A DNA stretch of 32,150 nt from a virus: IMG/VR virus record IMGVR_UViG_3300020469_000156, positions 1-32,150 of that record; one strand, given 5' to 3'. The position numbers and the translations under genes are program-made. Positions 19,813 to 30,000 of the stretch are shown piece after piece. Each line of letters starts with the position of its first letter. The first letter of the stretch is position 1. The notes under the pieces are model-generated. The model saw only the letters and a program-made list of their open reading frames with translations, did not search any database and had not been told where the DNA came from.

Positions 19813-20400
19813 ATGGCAAGCACAGCATCCGATAGCCCGATTGACATTTGTAGCCGCGCACTAATTCTTATTGGTGCAGAACCTATTACGTCATTTGATG
19901 ATGGAAACAATGAAGCACTTGTTGCTTCTAATATGTATGAGGATGTAGCCCAATCAGCTTTAGTTAATACACGGTGGCGCTTTGCAACGGATCAACTTGT
20001 ATTGAACCGACTTAGCGATGCACCTACTGGCAGATATGAAGCAGCATATCAAATGCCAAACAACTCACTTATGATCCACGCCTTAACGGTAAACGGATTT
20101 AACATTGAGTTTCAAACTTACAGTGACAATCTATTCTGTGATGCCGATGCTTCTGATGAAGTAGTGGCTGATTATACATACAGAGTTACCGAAGAGTATT
20201 GGCCTTCTTACTTTACAATGGCTGTTCAGTTTCAGTTGGCATCTGTATTTGCAGTATCATTAGCGCGTGATGGTAGTCTTTCTCAGCTTATGGATCAAAA
20301 GGGTGCAATGCTTATGGCTAAAGCCAGAGGTCTTGATTCACAATCGCAAACAACACGTAGGCTGGACACATCAAGATTTATCAGCAATAGGCGCAGCTAA
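19813..20400 (+). CDS. Tail tubular protein A, T7 gp11-like
   Basis: 195 residues (T7 gp11 has 196). DICSRALILIGAEPITSFDD (11-30), then EALVASNMYEDVAQSALVNT and RWRFATDQLVLN, are the conserved opening of this family, and VADYTYRVTEEYWPSYFTMA is the conserved middle. It forms the upper tail ring that docks on the connector. Translation may depend on the hairpin described just upstream. The stop overlaps the next start by one base. Confidence 0.92.
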   Translation: MASTASDSPIDICSRALILIGAEPITSFDDGNNEALVASNMYEDVAQSALVNTRWRFATDQLVLNRLSDAPTGRYEAAYQMPNNSLMIHALTVNGFNIEFQTYSDNLFCDADASDEVVADYTYRVTEEYWPSYFTMAVQFQLASVFAVSLARDGSLSQLMDQKGAMLMAKARGLDSQSQTTRRLDTSRFISNRRS

Positions 20401-23006
20401 TGCAGAAGGTACAGGTTCCGATAACTAACTTCCAATTCGGCGAGGTTAGTCCTTCGTTGTCATCCCGAACTGATACTGCTGTTTATACGGCGTCTGCTCA
20501 GAGAGTGGAGAATATGTTTATTCGCTCTGAGGGTGGGGTTATTAAACGCGCTGGCTTGCAAAATTTATACAAGTACACTGACATAACATACAACTCTGCC
20601 AAGACTCAGCAAGCTAGGTTAATGCCGTTTATCTTTTCGGATGACGAGCAATACATAGTTTCTATGGAGAATGCTAAGGTGCGGGTATTTATTATTGATC
20701 CGTCTACTGGTGCAGTGTCATTAACAGCTACACTTACTTCCGATGTTGATAGCGCAGCGTTACCTTTCTCTGATTCTTTTTTACATGAATACACTTTTGC
20801 CCAGTTAGGTGATGTACTATTTGTGTGTCATCCTTTGTTTATGCCAAGGCAGATTGTAAGAACGAGCCTTACTGCATTCCAAGTAGAAACATTTACGTTT
20901 GATACTCGGTCTGACAAAGAGCAGATTTACCAGCCTTACTATAACTTTCACAATGCGGGTGTATCTTTAACGCCTAGCGGAACAAGTAGTAGTATCACCT
21001 TAACCATTGGTGAGTTTAGCGCAGAGGCAGATGACGATGGTATTTCTGTATCGGCTGAAGTAGGTAATGCAGCTAATTTAGTTCTTGGTGGCGCGTTAGC
21101 ATCTAGTGGATCAGTTACATTTGTTTACGGTAGATTGGTTACTATCACATCTGGTGGTAATGATAGTGGTTTTGCATTTACTGTAACTGGCACAAATGTA
21201 GATGGCGATGCTCAAACTGAAGCTATTACTGGTGCAAATACTGGTGTAGCTACAGGAACTAAGTTCTTTAAAACTATTACACAAATTGCTGCTGCTGGTG
21301 ATCCCGCTGGAACAGTAAAGGCTGGCGTTACTGACAAAGCTGCTGTGCCTTATTTTGATACTACTGGTAGTCAATCTGGTGGCAACTATGCAAGCTCAAA
21401 GCATGTTGGAGTAACCTTACTTTATCATAAGTCGGAAATACTTATTACTTCTGTTCAGTCTGGGACTCAGGCCACTGGCACTGTGTTGGATAGTTTGTTT
21501 GTGCAGCTTAAAGTTAATGCTCTTAAAACAATTAGTGGCTCAGCAACTGTAGAAGTAACTCATGTTAATCATGGTATGAGGGTTGGGGATTCTGTCACAC
21601 TATCCGAATGTGCTGCTGTGGGTAATATTTCTACTGGCAATCTTAACGGTGCTAGAGTTATTACAGGCATCATAGATGATAATCATTATACCTTTACGGC
21701 TGGTGGTTCTGCTAACGCTTCTGTAGATGGGGGCGGTTCTCCCAAAGTAACATCTTCTGCACCTACTACAGATTGGGCAGAGCAATCATACTCTAGTCTT
21801 AGAGGCTTTCCATCTGCCATTACCTTTCATCAGAATAGACTTTGCTTTGCTGGCACAATAGCGCAGCCAGATACTATTTGGATGTCTAAGTCTGCATCTT
21901 ATTATAACTTTGATGTTGGCGATGCTAATGATAGTGATTCAATACATCTTACTGCTAGTGTTGGTGAGGTTCAGCAAATCAGGCACTTGGTTTCTAACAG
22001 AGACTTACAGGTGTTTACTGCATCTTCTGAAATGTATGTACCTGCATTTCAAGACAAACCTATTACACCAACTAACGCACAGGTTAGAAGGCAAACACCG
22101 TTTGGTAGTGATTCTATACGTCCACAGGTTTTGGATGGCGCTACTATCTTTGTGCAAGCTGGTGGCTCTATTGTGCGCGAGTATTTGTTTACAGATTCAG
22201 AGGAAGCCTACACCGCTGTTCCTGTGTCTTCTTTGTCTTCTCACTTAATAGATAACCCTGTAGAAATGAATACTTTTTATGGGGCTGTAGAGCGTTCTGA
22301 AAGTTATGTTTTTATTAGAAACGCATCTGGCAAGATGGCTGTGTTTAATTCCAACAGAGCGGAGCAACGTGCTGGCTGGGCTGAATTTACTAGCCAAGGA
22401 TTGTTTCACTCTACAGTTACTATAGATGATCGTGTGTTTGCTAACGTGGCCTTCCCGATGGGGAACGATACAACGAGGTATGTACTCTGTGAACTTAAAG
22501 CAGATTCTAACATGGATATGTCCAAGACCTATACCGCGACAAGTACGAACAATGGAATCTTCACTGTTTCATCAGACTTTGAAAACGGTGCTGTTGTTAA
22601 TGTTGTTAGCGGTAATAACTATATTGGTGAGTTTACTGTTTCTGGCGGCAATGTTGATGTCAGTGCTGTAGAGGGATTAAACACTGCAGAGATTGGTTAT
22701 AAGTTTGATGTTACTCTTAAGACCAATCCTATAGATACCAACACGCAAGCTGGCCCTGTGAGTGGTAAGATTAGAAGTCTTGCTAGTGTAATTGTTGATC
22801 TTAACTCTACGTTATCAATTAGTGTTAATGGCACTAACTTGGTTATTCGTCAGGTTAATGATGACTTATCTCAGGAACAGACTGCAGTTACAGGACGTAA
22901 AGAATTTAGATTGATGGGTTATGGCCGGACACCACAAGTAACTATTAGTCAATCAGCGCCGTTACCTTTACAGGTCAATGGCCTAATAGCGGAGTTAGTA
23001 TTCTAA
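20400..23006 (+). CDS. Tail tubular protein B, T7 gp12-like
   Basis: 868 residues, somewhat longer than T7 gp12 (794). The conserved N-terminus has NFQFGEVSPSLSSRTDTAVY and RSEGGVIKRAGLQ, and the propeller continues with LRGFPSAITFHQNRLCFAGT (about 467) and DTIWMSKSASYYNF. In between (about 180-450) sits an extra Gly/Thr/Ser-rich, beta-sandwich-like region. It ends in a small domain with VTHVNHGMRVGDSVTL, the FCCH-like domain seen in other phage tail proteins. It forms the tail nozzle and the fibre attachment site with tail tubular A. Confidence 0.92.
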   Translation: MQKVQVPITNFQFGEVSPSLSSRTDTAVYTASAQRVENMFIRSEGGVIKRAGLQNLYKYTDITYNSAKTQQARLMPFIFSDDEQYIVSMENAKVRVFIIDPSTGAVSLTATLTSDVDSAALPFSDSFLHEYTFAQLGDVLFVCHPLFMPRQIVRTSLTAFQVETFTFDTRSDKEQIYQPYYNFHNAGVSLTPSGTSSSITLTIGEFSAEADDDGISVSAEVGNAANLVLGGALASSGSVTFVYGRLVTITSGGNDSGFAFTVTGTNVDGDAQTEAITGANTGVATGTKFFKTITQIAAAGDPAGTVKAGVTDKAAVPYFDTTGSQSGGNYASSKHVGVTLLYHKSEILITSVQSGTQATGTVLDSLFVQLKVNALKTISGSATVEVTHVNHGMRVGDSVTLSECAAVGNISTGNLNGARVITGIIDDNHYTFTAGGSANASVDGGGSPKVTSSAPTTDWAEQSYSSLRGFPSAITFHQNRLCFAGTIAQPDTIWMSKSASYYNFDVGDANDSDSIHLTASVGEVQQIRHLVSNRDLQVFTASSEMYVPAFQDKPITPTNAQVRRQTPFGSDSIRPQVLDGATIFVQAGGSIVREYLFTDSEEAYTAVPVSSLSSHLIDNPVEMNTFYGAVERSESYVFIRNASGKMAVFNSNRAEQRAGWAEFTSQGLFHSTVTIDDRVFANVAFPMGNDTTRYVLCELKADSNMDMSKTYTATSTNNGIFTVSSDFENGAVVNVVSGNNYIGEFTVSGGNVDVSAVEGLNTAEIGYKFDVTLKTNPIDTNTQAGPVSGKIRSLASVIVDLNSTLSISVNGTNLVIRQVNDDLSQEQTAVTGRKEFRLMGYGRTPQVTISQSAPLPLQVNGLIAELVF

Positions 23007-23572
23007 TGGACCCAATAACAATGGCTATTTTTGCTAGTTCAGCAGTAAGTGCTTATGGTTCTGTTAGGGCTGGCAAAGCTGCAAAACAAGAAGCTGAGTT
23101 TAATGCAGCGCAGATGGAAAGAGACATGGAGCTAGGTCGCATTGAGGCAACTCAGAATGCAACGGCTATGGCCCAAGATTATGCAATGTCAGTATCAGCT
23201 AATGATGCTTTCTTTGCTTTTGCTGGCAGGGATGTAACGGATAGAAGTGTACGCGCATTTATGGAACGACAAGAAGAAATCTACAGTACAGACATTGCTA
23301 GGTTGGCATCCGATACTAACATGAGAGCGCAGAGTGTAGCGGCTATGGCTGGCGCAGAGCGTCAACGTGGACGCAATGCTTTGACTGCTGGTTATCTTGG
23401 CGCTGCTCAATCTATTGCTGGTGGGATTTACCAAGCTGGCACCGTTAGAACTGGTACTGATGTTAGCGGTGGTCCTACTACTAAGTCTGGTATGACACAA
23501 CTAAAGTACACGCAAAGCAGAACTCTAGGGCCAGTTAGAGGCTCAAAAGGCATAGGCACAGGAAGAAGATAG
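23006..23572 (+). CDS. Internal virion protein, T7 gp14-like
   Basis: 188 residues (T7 gp14 has 196). A short N-terminal hydrophobic helix (MDPITMAIFASSAVSAYGSV) is followed by a long helical, Ala/Gln/Glu-rich middle (KAAKQEAEFNAAQMERDMEL; GRIEATQNATAMAQDYAMS) and a second hydrophobic Gly/Ala segment (AGYLGAAQSIAGGIYQAG). This matches the ejectosome protein that is released first and forms the outer-membrane channel in T7. Start overlaps the previous stop by one base. It is the first of three consecutive internal proteins. Confidence 0.82.
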   Translation: MDPITMAIFASSAVSAYGSVRAGKAAKQEAEFNAAQMERDMELGRIEATQNATAMAQDYAMSVSANDAFFAFAGRDVTDRSVRAFMERQEEIYSTDIARLASDTNMRAQSVAAMAGAERQRGRNALTAGYLGAAQSIAGGIYQAGTVRTGTDVSGGPTTKSGMTQLKYTQSRTLGPVRGSKGIGTGRR

Positions 23573-26500
23573 ATGGCTGTAATTCGTCAGAGACAACAGG
23601 TTTTTAGCAAGCCAATCGGTGTCACTCGCATGGACACAGGCGAAGCAGAGTTGTGGAAAACAGTTAAGGCTGGTGCCGATCAGTTGACTTCTATTGCCTT
23701 TAGAGAAGGGCAAACCATTGCCGAGGAAACTGGGCGTGAGGCAGGTTTAAACGCACCTATGAATGAAGTGCTTGGGCTAAATCCAGAGTCAGGAAAAGTT
23801 GAACCTGTTTCTGCGCCTAGAGGTTTTGGTAGTATAGCTCGTAGGGCGTATGAAAGAGTTGTTGATGCTAGGTTTATGGATGAAGCAGATAGTCGTTTAA
23901 GGCTAAAAGCTAAAGAGCTTGCAAGTAAATACAAACGCAGTCCAACAGAGTTTGCAAACCAGATGAGTAATTTTATTGCTGAATCTGCAGATAAAACTGC
24001 TGATGGTAAATATAAAAATATCATCTTAGACAATGGTAAGAAGTATCTGTCTGAAATGCAGATAAATCTTATGGATCAAGCGCGATCAAGAGCAAGGGTA
24101 AGAGAAGCGGAACTTGCTAATTACAACTTGTTAGAAGGTGTTAGCTTTTCACGCGATGCTGCAGAGCAAGGTGACTATGGTTTAGCTGCAGAATTATCTC
24201 AACAACAAATTCAAAAAGCGCGAGACTTATATGATGCTGAATTAATAAGTTTAGCAGAATTAGTTACACATCAAACTCGTTATAAAACGGCTGTTTCTCA
24301 AGGCGTAATACAAGACATATTTACTCGCATTCCTGATGGATTGCAGCGTAAGGATTTTTTACTTCATCTAAGAACTGGTGGTGCAGATGGCTCAATGCCA
24401 CAAGTTTCATCAGATCAAAGTCTTGTTTGGGATTCTGAAAGGGGTCGTTTTATTAAACCTCTAAGCGCAGAAGATATTAATGCTGCTCGCCTTATACTTT
24501 TGCCAAGAATGTTGACAGATAGAGAATTTAGACAAGAAGCGTTTGGGACAATGATAGAAGCCTTAACGCCACTTGAAGAAATAGAATCTATGGCACAAGA
24601 GCTTGATGGCCTAGATAATGAGCAAAAAAGAAACAGAGCATTCTTAGATGATAATAATGCTGCAGATGTTTTGCGTTTTGCAGAATTATTAGATGCTAGA
24701 AAGTCTACTATTGAAGCCGTGGAAATTCAAAGGCTTAAAGATCAACAAGTATTAGAACATGCTAATGCAGCTAGAGTAATACAGCTTGAAACTATGCAAG
24801 ACAACGAAGCTTTTGGTGGCGATGCTTCTCAGTTCTTAGAGCGCATTTTAGCAAATGCACAAGGTAGTCCTGCTTTAGATATGGTTGTTGGTGGAGAAGG
24901 TCAGCCAACTGTATCTGATAGATTTGGTGGCGTGTATAACGCGCTTCAAGCTGCATCAGGTGCATTAAGTGATGAAGTTTTAGAGCGTATTGCAGGGTTT
25001 GAAAAAAGATTTAGGGATGGTGAGAAGGGTTATACTATTAGTAAATTAGCTGCAGATCGTCAAAGCGTTCAGCGATCTGCTGTTACTGCTTTACTTGATC
25101 TTGGCTTGGCAGATGGCAAATCTGAAAAACTATTAAGTGCTTTAAACGGCGATTCATCTCAAGGATTAACTACTGTGCAAGTTGCTATTGTGCAAGGAAT
25201 TAGGAGTAACGAAGCTACATTTGGCGACCTAAGTTATATTAATGAGTATATCAGTCAAAATAAATTAAGCGCTCTTGAAAAGAAACAAAGCAATTCTCTT
25301 AAGTTTCAAGCGGCTACATTGGGCAGCAATGCTATAAACAGTGGGCCTAGAGTTGGTTGGTCTGATGCTTACAATTCATTTCTTGATGAAGCTGGAAGGC
25401 TTGGGCTTGAAGAAGATGCATTAAGTGGCCCTGAGTTTGTAAGGCAACGTGATGCAATACGTATAGCTTGGTCTAAAAGTATTGTTGATAATAATTATTC
25501 TGATCTAACTGTATTAGAGCTTCAACATCTTAAAACTGCAGTTAAATCTAGGACTATTGATTCAAGTCTTAGTGACAAATCAAAAAGACTTGCTGCGGAA
25601 ATCAAGGCAATTAGTGACGAAGATTTAAATGTTGAAGCAATAACAGGTCATATTGATACTTTAATTAATGATAAACAGAAGGAAAACTCACGCCAACAGG
25701 CTGTAAATATTATAACTAACAGGGCTGTGCGTGGAGAAATGGGTTCTACTAAAGAAGAACGCAATGAAACTGCAATGTTTGTTGATGAAACTATTATCTT
25801 TAGTGTTCTTGGTGCTAAGGCTTTAGACTCAGATGATCCTATGGCTATGTCTATGGCTGTGTCAGAGGCTATGTTGTCTCCAAAATCAATGACACCTGAT
25901 GGTCAGGCAGGATTTGACGCTGTTACTGCATCAGATCAAGGAATGATTAGGCATCAAGTTCAACAAGGAATAATGCGCGGAGTTATTTCTAAAGGTTTTG
26001 TTGAGAATCTTAAGGGCATTGCTGTAGCTGGTCAGCAAAAATATACCTCTGATGAAGTTGCATTAACCATGCAGCACTTTGCTAATCTTGCTTTTTACAA
26101 AGATCGTAACGGTCAAGATTTAAATTTGTTAATGCAGTTTGAAGATATAATAGGCAAAGAAACTTTATCTAAATTAGAAGCAGCACATCATGCAAGTAAG
26201 TTGTTAGGCACAAACAATATGCAGGGCTTAATGCTGCAGATGGATGATAACGCGTTTAATCCAGAGTTTCAAAACAGGATGAAGGCTGAATTTCAAAATG
26301 GATTTGCCTTTATGGGCAAAAACGATGAAATGAAACTTTACTCAGGTGAAGCGAAAGATATGCTTGCTAACTCTGCTAAGTATTTGTGGATGGCTACAGG
26401 CGGCAATCCAGAGGCTGTAACTCAAAGCCTTAAGGCTATGTATGAAGAAAAGTTTGCTGATACTGATGGATTTGTTTTTGATGTATCTGCGCCAGAGGGT

Positions 26501-27046
26501 GTTAAAAGTAGGTTTGCACCTAGCATTGTGTTTCCTCAAGAGCCAGTAAGGGAAGCATTTTTAAATCATGTGGCTAGTGCACTTGCAAATAACACTGAGC
26601 ATCCTGTTACTAAAAAGCCCTATACATTTGGCGTTAATTCTGGCGGCGTTGCCTTTACTGTATTTGGTACTGACATTCCTTATGGCCCACGAAATAATAC
26701 TTTCCAAGCTGGGGAAGCATTTATTCATCCTATAGAAAAAAGCAGTGATGGAACTGTTTATTATCAAGCTATGGAAATGAATGAGTTTGGTGGTGTTCGT
26801 CCTGTTAGAACTAAAGATGGAAAGCCAATGTATTTCCATAGTAGAGAGCCATATCTAAACGACATGCGAAAACAATTAAGCCTACAAGAAAGCGCTGAAT
26901 CAGAAGTAATGACAAGATTAGTAACTAGCCAAAAAGCTAGAGAGGTTGAGCAAGGTGTTATAGAAGGTGCGCCAGCATTAGGTCGTAATTTAATTGAATC
27001 TGACCCCGCTTTAACAGAGGCACTAATGTCAAGGCGTAATCAATGA
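23573..27046 (+). CDS. Large internal virion protein, T7 gp15-like
   Basis: 1157 residues, larger than T7 gp15 (747). The ATG follows the previous stop with no gap. The protein is overwhelmingly helical, Ala/Glu/Gln/Leu-rich, without membrane segments or cysteine clusters (SRARVREAELANYNLLEGV; RKSTIEAVEIQRLKDQQVLE). A more globular C-terminal region (about 980-1110) contains HPVTKKPYTFGVNSGGVAFT and YGPRNNTFQAGEAF. Size, order and helical make-up fit the periplasm-spanning ejection tube protein. I see no enzymatic motif. Confidence 0.78.
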   Translation: MAVIRQRQQVFSKPIGVTRMDTGEAELWKTVKAGADQLTSIAFREGQTIAEETGREAGLNAPMNEVLGLNPESGKVEPVSAPRGFGSIARRAYERVVDARFMDEADSRLRLKAKELASKYKRSPTEFANQMSNFIAESADKTADGKYKNIILDNGKKYLSEMQINLMDQARSRARVREAELANYNLLEGVSFSRDAAEQGDYGLAAELSQQQIQKARDLYDAELISLAELVTHQTRYKTAVSQGVIQDIFTRIPDGLQRKDFLLHLRTGGADGSMPQVSSDQSLVWDSERGRFIKPLSAEDINAARLILLPRMLTDREFRQEAFGTMIEALTPLEEIESMAQELDGLDNEQKRNRAFLDDNNAADVLRFAELLDARKSTIEAVEIQRLKDQQVLEHANAARVIQLETMQDNEAFGGDASQFLERILANAQGSPALDMVVGGEGQPTVSDRFGGVYNALQAASGALSDEVLERIAGFEKRFRDGEKGYTISKLAADRQSVQRSAVTALLDLGLADGKSEKLLSALNGDSSQGLTTVQVAIVQGIRSNEATFGDLSYINEYISQNKLSALEKKQSNSLKFQAATLGSNAINSGPRVGWSDAYNSFLDEAGRLGLEEDALSGPEFVRQRDAIRIAWSKSIVDNNYSDLTVLELQHLKTAVKSRTIDSSLSDKSKRLAAEIKAISDEDLNVEAITGHIDTLINDKQKENSRQQAVNIITNRAVRGEMGSTKEERNETAMFVDETIIFSVLGAKALDSDDPMAMSMAVSEAMLSPKSMTPDGQAGFDAVTASDQGMIRHQVQQGIMRGVISKGFVENLKGIAVAGQQKYTSDEVALTMQHFANLAFYKDRNGQDLNLLMQFEDIIGKETLSKLEAAHHASKLLGTNNMQGLMLQMDDNAFNPEFQNRMKAEFQNGFAFMGKNDEMKLYSGEAKDMLANSAKYLWMATGGNPEAVTQSLKAMYEEKFADTDGFVFDVSAPEGVKSRFAPSIVFPQEPVREAFLNHVASALANNTEHPVTKKPYTFGVNSGGVAFTVFGTDIPYGPRNNTFQAGEAFIHPIEKSSDGTVYYQAMEMNEFGGVRPVRTKDGKPMYFHSREPYLNDMRKQLSLQESAESEVMTRLVTSQKAREVEQGVIEGAPALGRNLIESDPALTEALMSRRNQ

Positions 27047-30000
27047 TAACACAACTTCCTACTACTAACTTTACAGAAAACTTTGAGCCTGAGTTTAAGC
27101 AATCTATAGCTTTTTCAGATACAGTAGGTGCAATGAATAGTATTGCGTATCAGCCGTTTATTGATGCGTATAAGGCTAGAAAAAAATACGGATATAAAGT
27201 TAATCAAGATTACAATGCAGCAGATAACATTGGTGAAGAGTACCAACCATATTTCAACACTTTGATTTTTGCTCAGAACGAACAACATATGGCTGATATG
27301 AAGTCTGGTATAGATGACAGTATAGCTAATCGCAGAGTATTAGCCAATTCAAGTGCTTGGGCTGTAGCTGGTGCTGGATTATTTGATCCTATTAACTTAA
27401 TGCCTTTGCCTTTTGGTGGCGCTGGTATTGGTATAGTTAAATCTGCATTAAGAACTGGTGCCGGAGTTGGTGCATTACAAGCAGGTTTAGAGGTATCTAA
27501 ATCCCCTTATGATCCTGTTCAGTCAATGGCAGAGGGCGTTAGCAATACTGCTATGGCTGCTGCATCTGGATTGCTTTTTGGTGGAGCATTTAGTGTACCT
27601 TTAAATAGACGCATTGACGCAGAGGCTAGACACAATAAAGCTCATATAGAAGCTGTAGAACGTCAACAAAACTTTGAAGATTTAGCATCACTTACAACCG
27701 AAGAACTTGCTGCAGCTAGATCAAATCCAATACGCAAACAGTTTGAAGATGATAATACAGATAGTTTAAAAGCAGAAGCTACACGATTGCGTGAGTCTGC
27801 TGTAAGTACACAAGGCCCAATGCCTATGGGTGCAGCAGAGCAAGCAAGACTAAAGGCAGTTACTTCTGAGCTTGCTGTAAGAAATTTAGATACTGTAGGC
27901 AAAGACCCTTACGCTATAGCTGCTGGTGGTACTGGCCCTATCTACCTTTCTACGCCTATACGCAGGGTGTTAGCCGCGTCTGTACCTGATTCAGTCAAAG
28001 AGCGTATGAGCCGTATGGCGTCTGACTCTGGATTGCTGCAAAACCTACACGTTATGGGCAAGACGCTAGGTGCTTCTGTGTATCAGCGCATGGCACCGCT
28101 TAAAGGCGAATGGGTTAAGGCTGATGCAAAGCTAACTGAGTTATGGGGTTTATCTATAGGCACAGACATTAAGAAACGTGCTGGCATGAACCTTACAGAA
28201 AAAACAGTTGCTCTTGAGTCTAAGTTTGGCAGCGGTCAACGACAAACTTACAATGACTTTTTAGTTGAGATTAACAGGCAGCGTATATTTAAAGAAGAAC
28301 CTAAAACTGAGGTAGAGGTTGCAGCGCGTAAAGTGCTGGATGATTTCTATGATGTATGGGGGCAACGTTTACAAGATACGGGGCTTATAGGTAATAAGAA
28401 TAAAATTGTTGCAGACATTGTTAAGGTTGATGGTAGGATTGCTGACCTTGAGGCTAGGTTAGCCAAGATAGAATCTAACCCTAAGTTTAAGTACAAAAAG
28501 ATGACTGTTGCATCTATTCGCAGTCAAATGACTAGAGCCACCAAACGTAAAGAAGCATTGCAGGATTCTTTAGATGCTATTGCTGACGGCGATACAAAAG
28601 TTAATCCCGCTAACGAAGACTTCTTTAGCCCTAGATACTTTGACCATGCTACAGTTAGAGCAAGACGCGAAGAGTTAGAGGCTATTATATCTAAGTGGTA
28701 TATGGATAATCCATTTATCTACGTTAAAGATAAAAGTGGTAAGGTAGTAAAGCAAAGATTAGACAGTAATAAAAAAGCAACTGACGCTAGGGCTAAGGCT
28801 ACTGTAGACAGAATACTTAACGAAACTACAGAAGAAGCCGAGGATTTCTTTGGCTCTGGCAAATCAATGCACTTAAAGCACAGAGGCTTAGACATACCAA
28901 ACAAGTTGGTTTGGGAGTTCATGGTTCAGAACCCTATAGATACTATGAAGTCATATGTACACAAAACAGGTGGACGTTATGAGTTTGCCAAGATGTTTGA
29001 CGGGCAAGACTTTGACGAAATGCTAGAAGATGTACGCCTAGAAATGATGGAGGCTGGGCATTCTCAGCGTGACATTAACAAAGTAGTTAGAGACTTTGTG
29101 CATATGTATGACCGTGTAGTTACTTCGGTTATGAAGACTGACCCTGATCGTTGGGATAACAAGGCTGCATTTGTAATGAAAGAAGCGGCACAGCTTAACT
29201 ATCTTGGTAGTGCTGGTCTTTCTGCTATTCCTGACTTTGGCCGCATTATTATGGAGCATGAGATAGGTGATGTTCTTAAGGGATTGATGGAGATACTATC
29301 TAACGAGCGTGTTAGATTAACTAGCGAAGAAGCTAACTTTGCTGGTGAAGCCTTGGAAATGAATCAAGGCAATGTTCACATTCGTATGGTTGATGACATT
29401 AGCAATAACCCTAGAGCTACAACTAAGTATGACATGATGAAGAATGCGTTTTATATTGCTAACGGATTGTCGCCTATTACTCAGTTTGCCAAGACACTAG
29501 ACTCAATCATTCGCGGCCATGTTATAATCAAGGATTCTATAGCATGGAAGAACGGTACTATCTCTAAGCAGAACAAAGAGTATCTGCTGCGCTATGGCAT
29601 TAGCAAAGAGATGGCATTGAACATTGCTGTTGCTCCATATCAAGTTACTGAAAAAGGGTTTTACTTACCTAACACTAAAGATTGGGAAAACGCTTATGCG
29701 TTTCCTGACACTGGTGAGTATATGCCTAATGCTAAGATTACCTATGGCGATACTGGCAGATATAGAAAAGACGGTAGTTATGTTGCAGCGGCAGTAGACT
29801 ACGAGAAGAAAACTATTAAGTTTGACGTTGATTACATTAAGAGCACATTTGACGAAAAGCCTTGGACACAGCCAAAGGTAGAGGGTGTAAAGCCACTAGC
29901 AGAAAATGCGTTTGAAACACCGCAGCAATGGGCTAACTTTGTTATGATGCACGAAATTATGCACACAAGGTTTCAGCCAGAAGATTTAAAACTTAATCTT

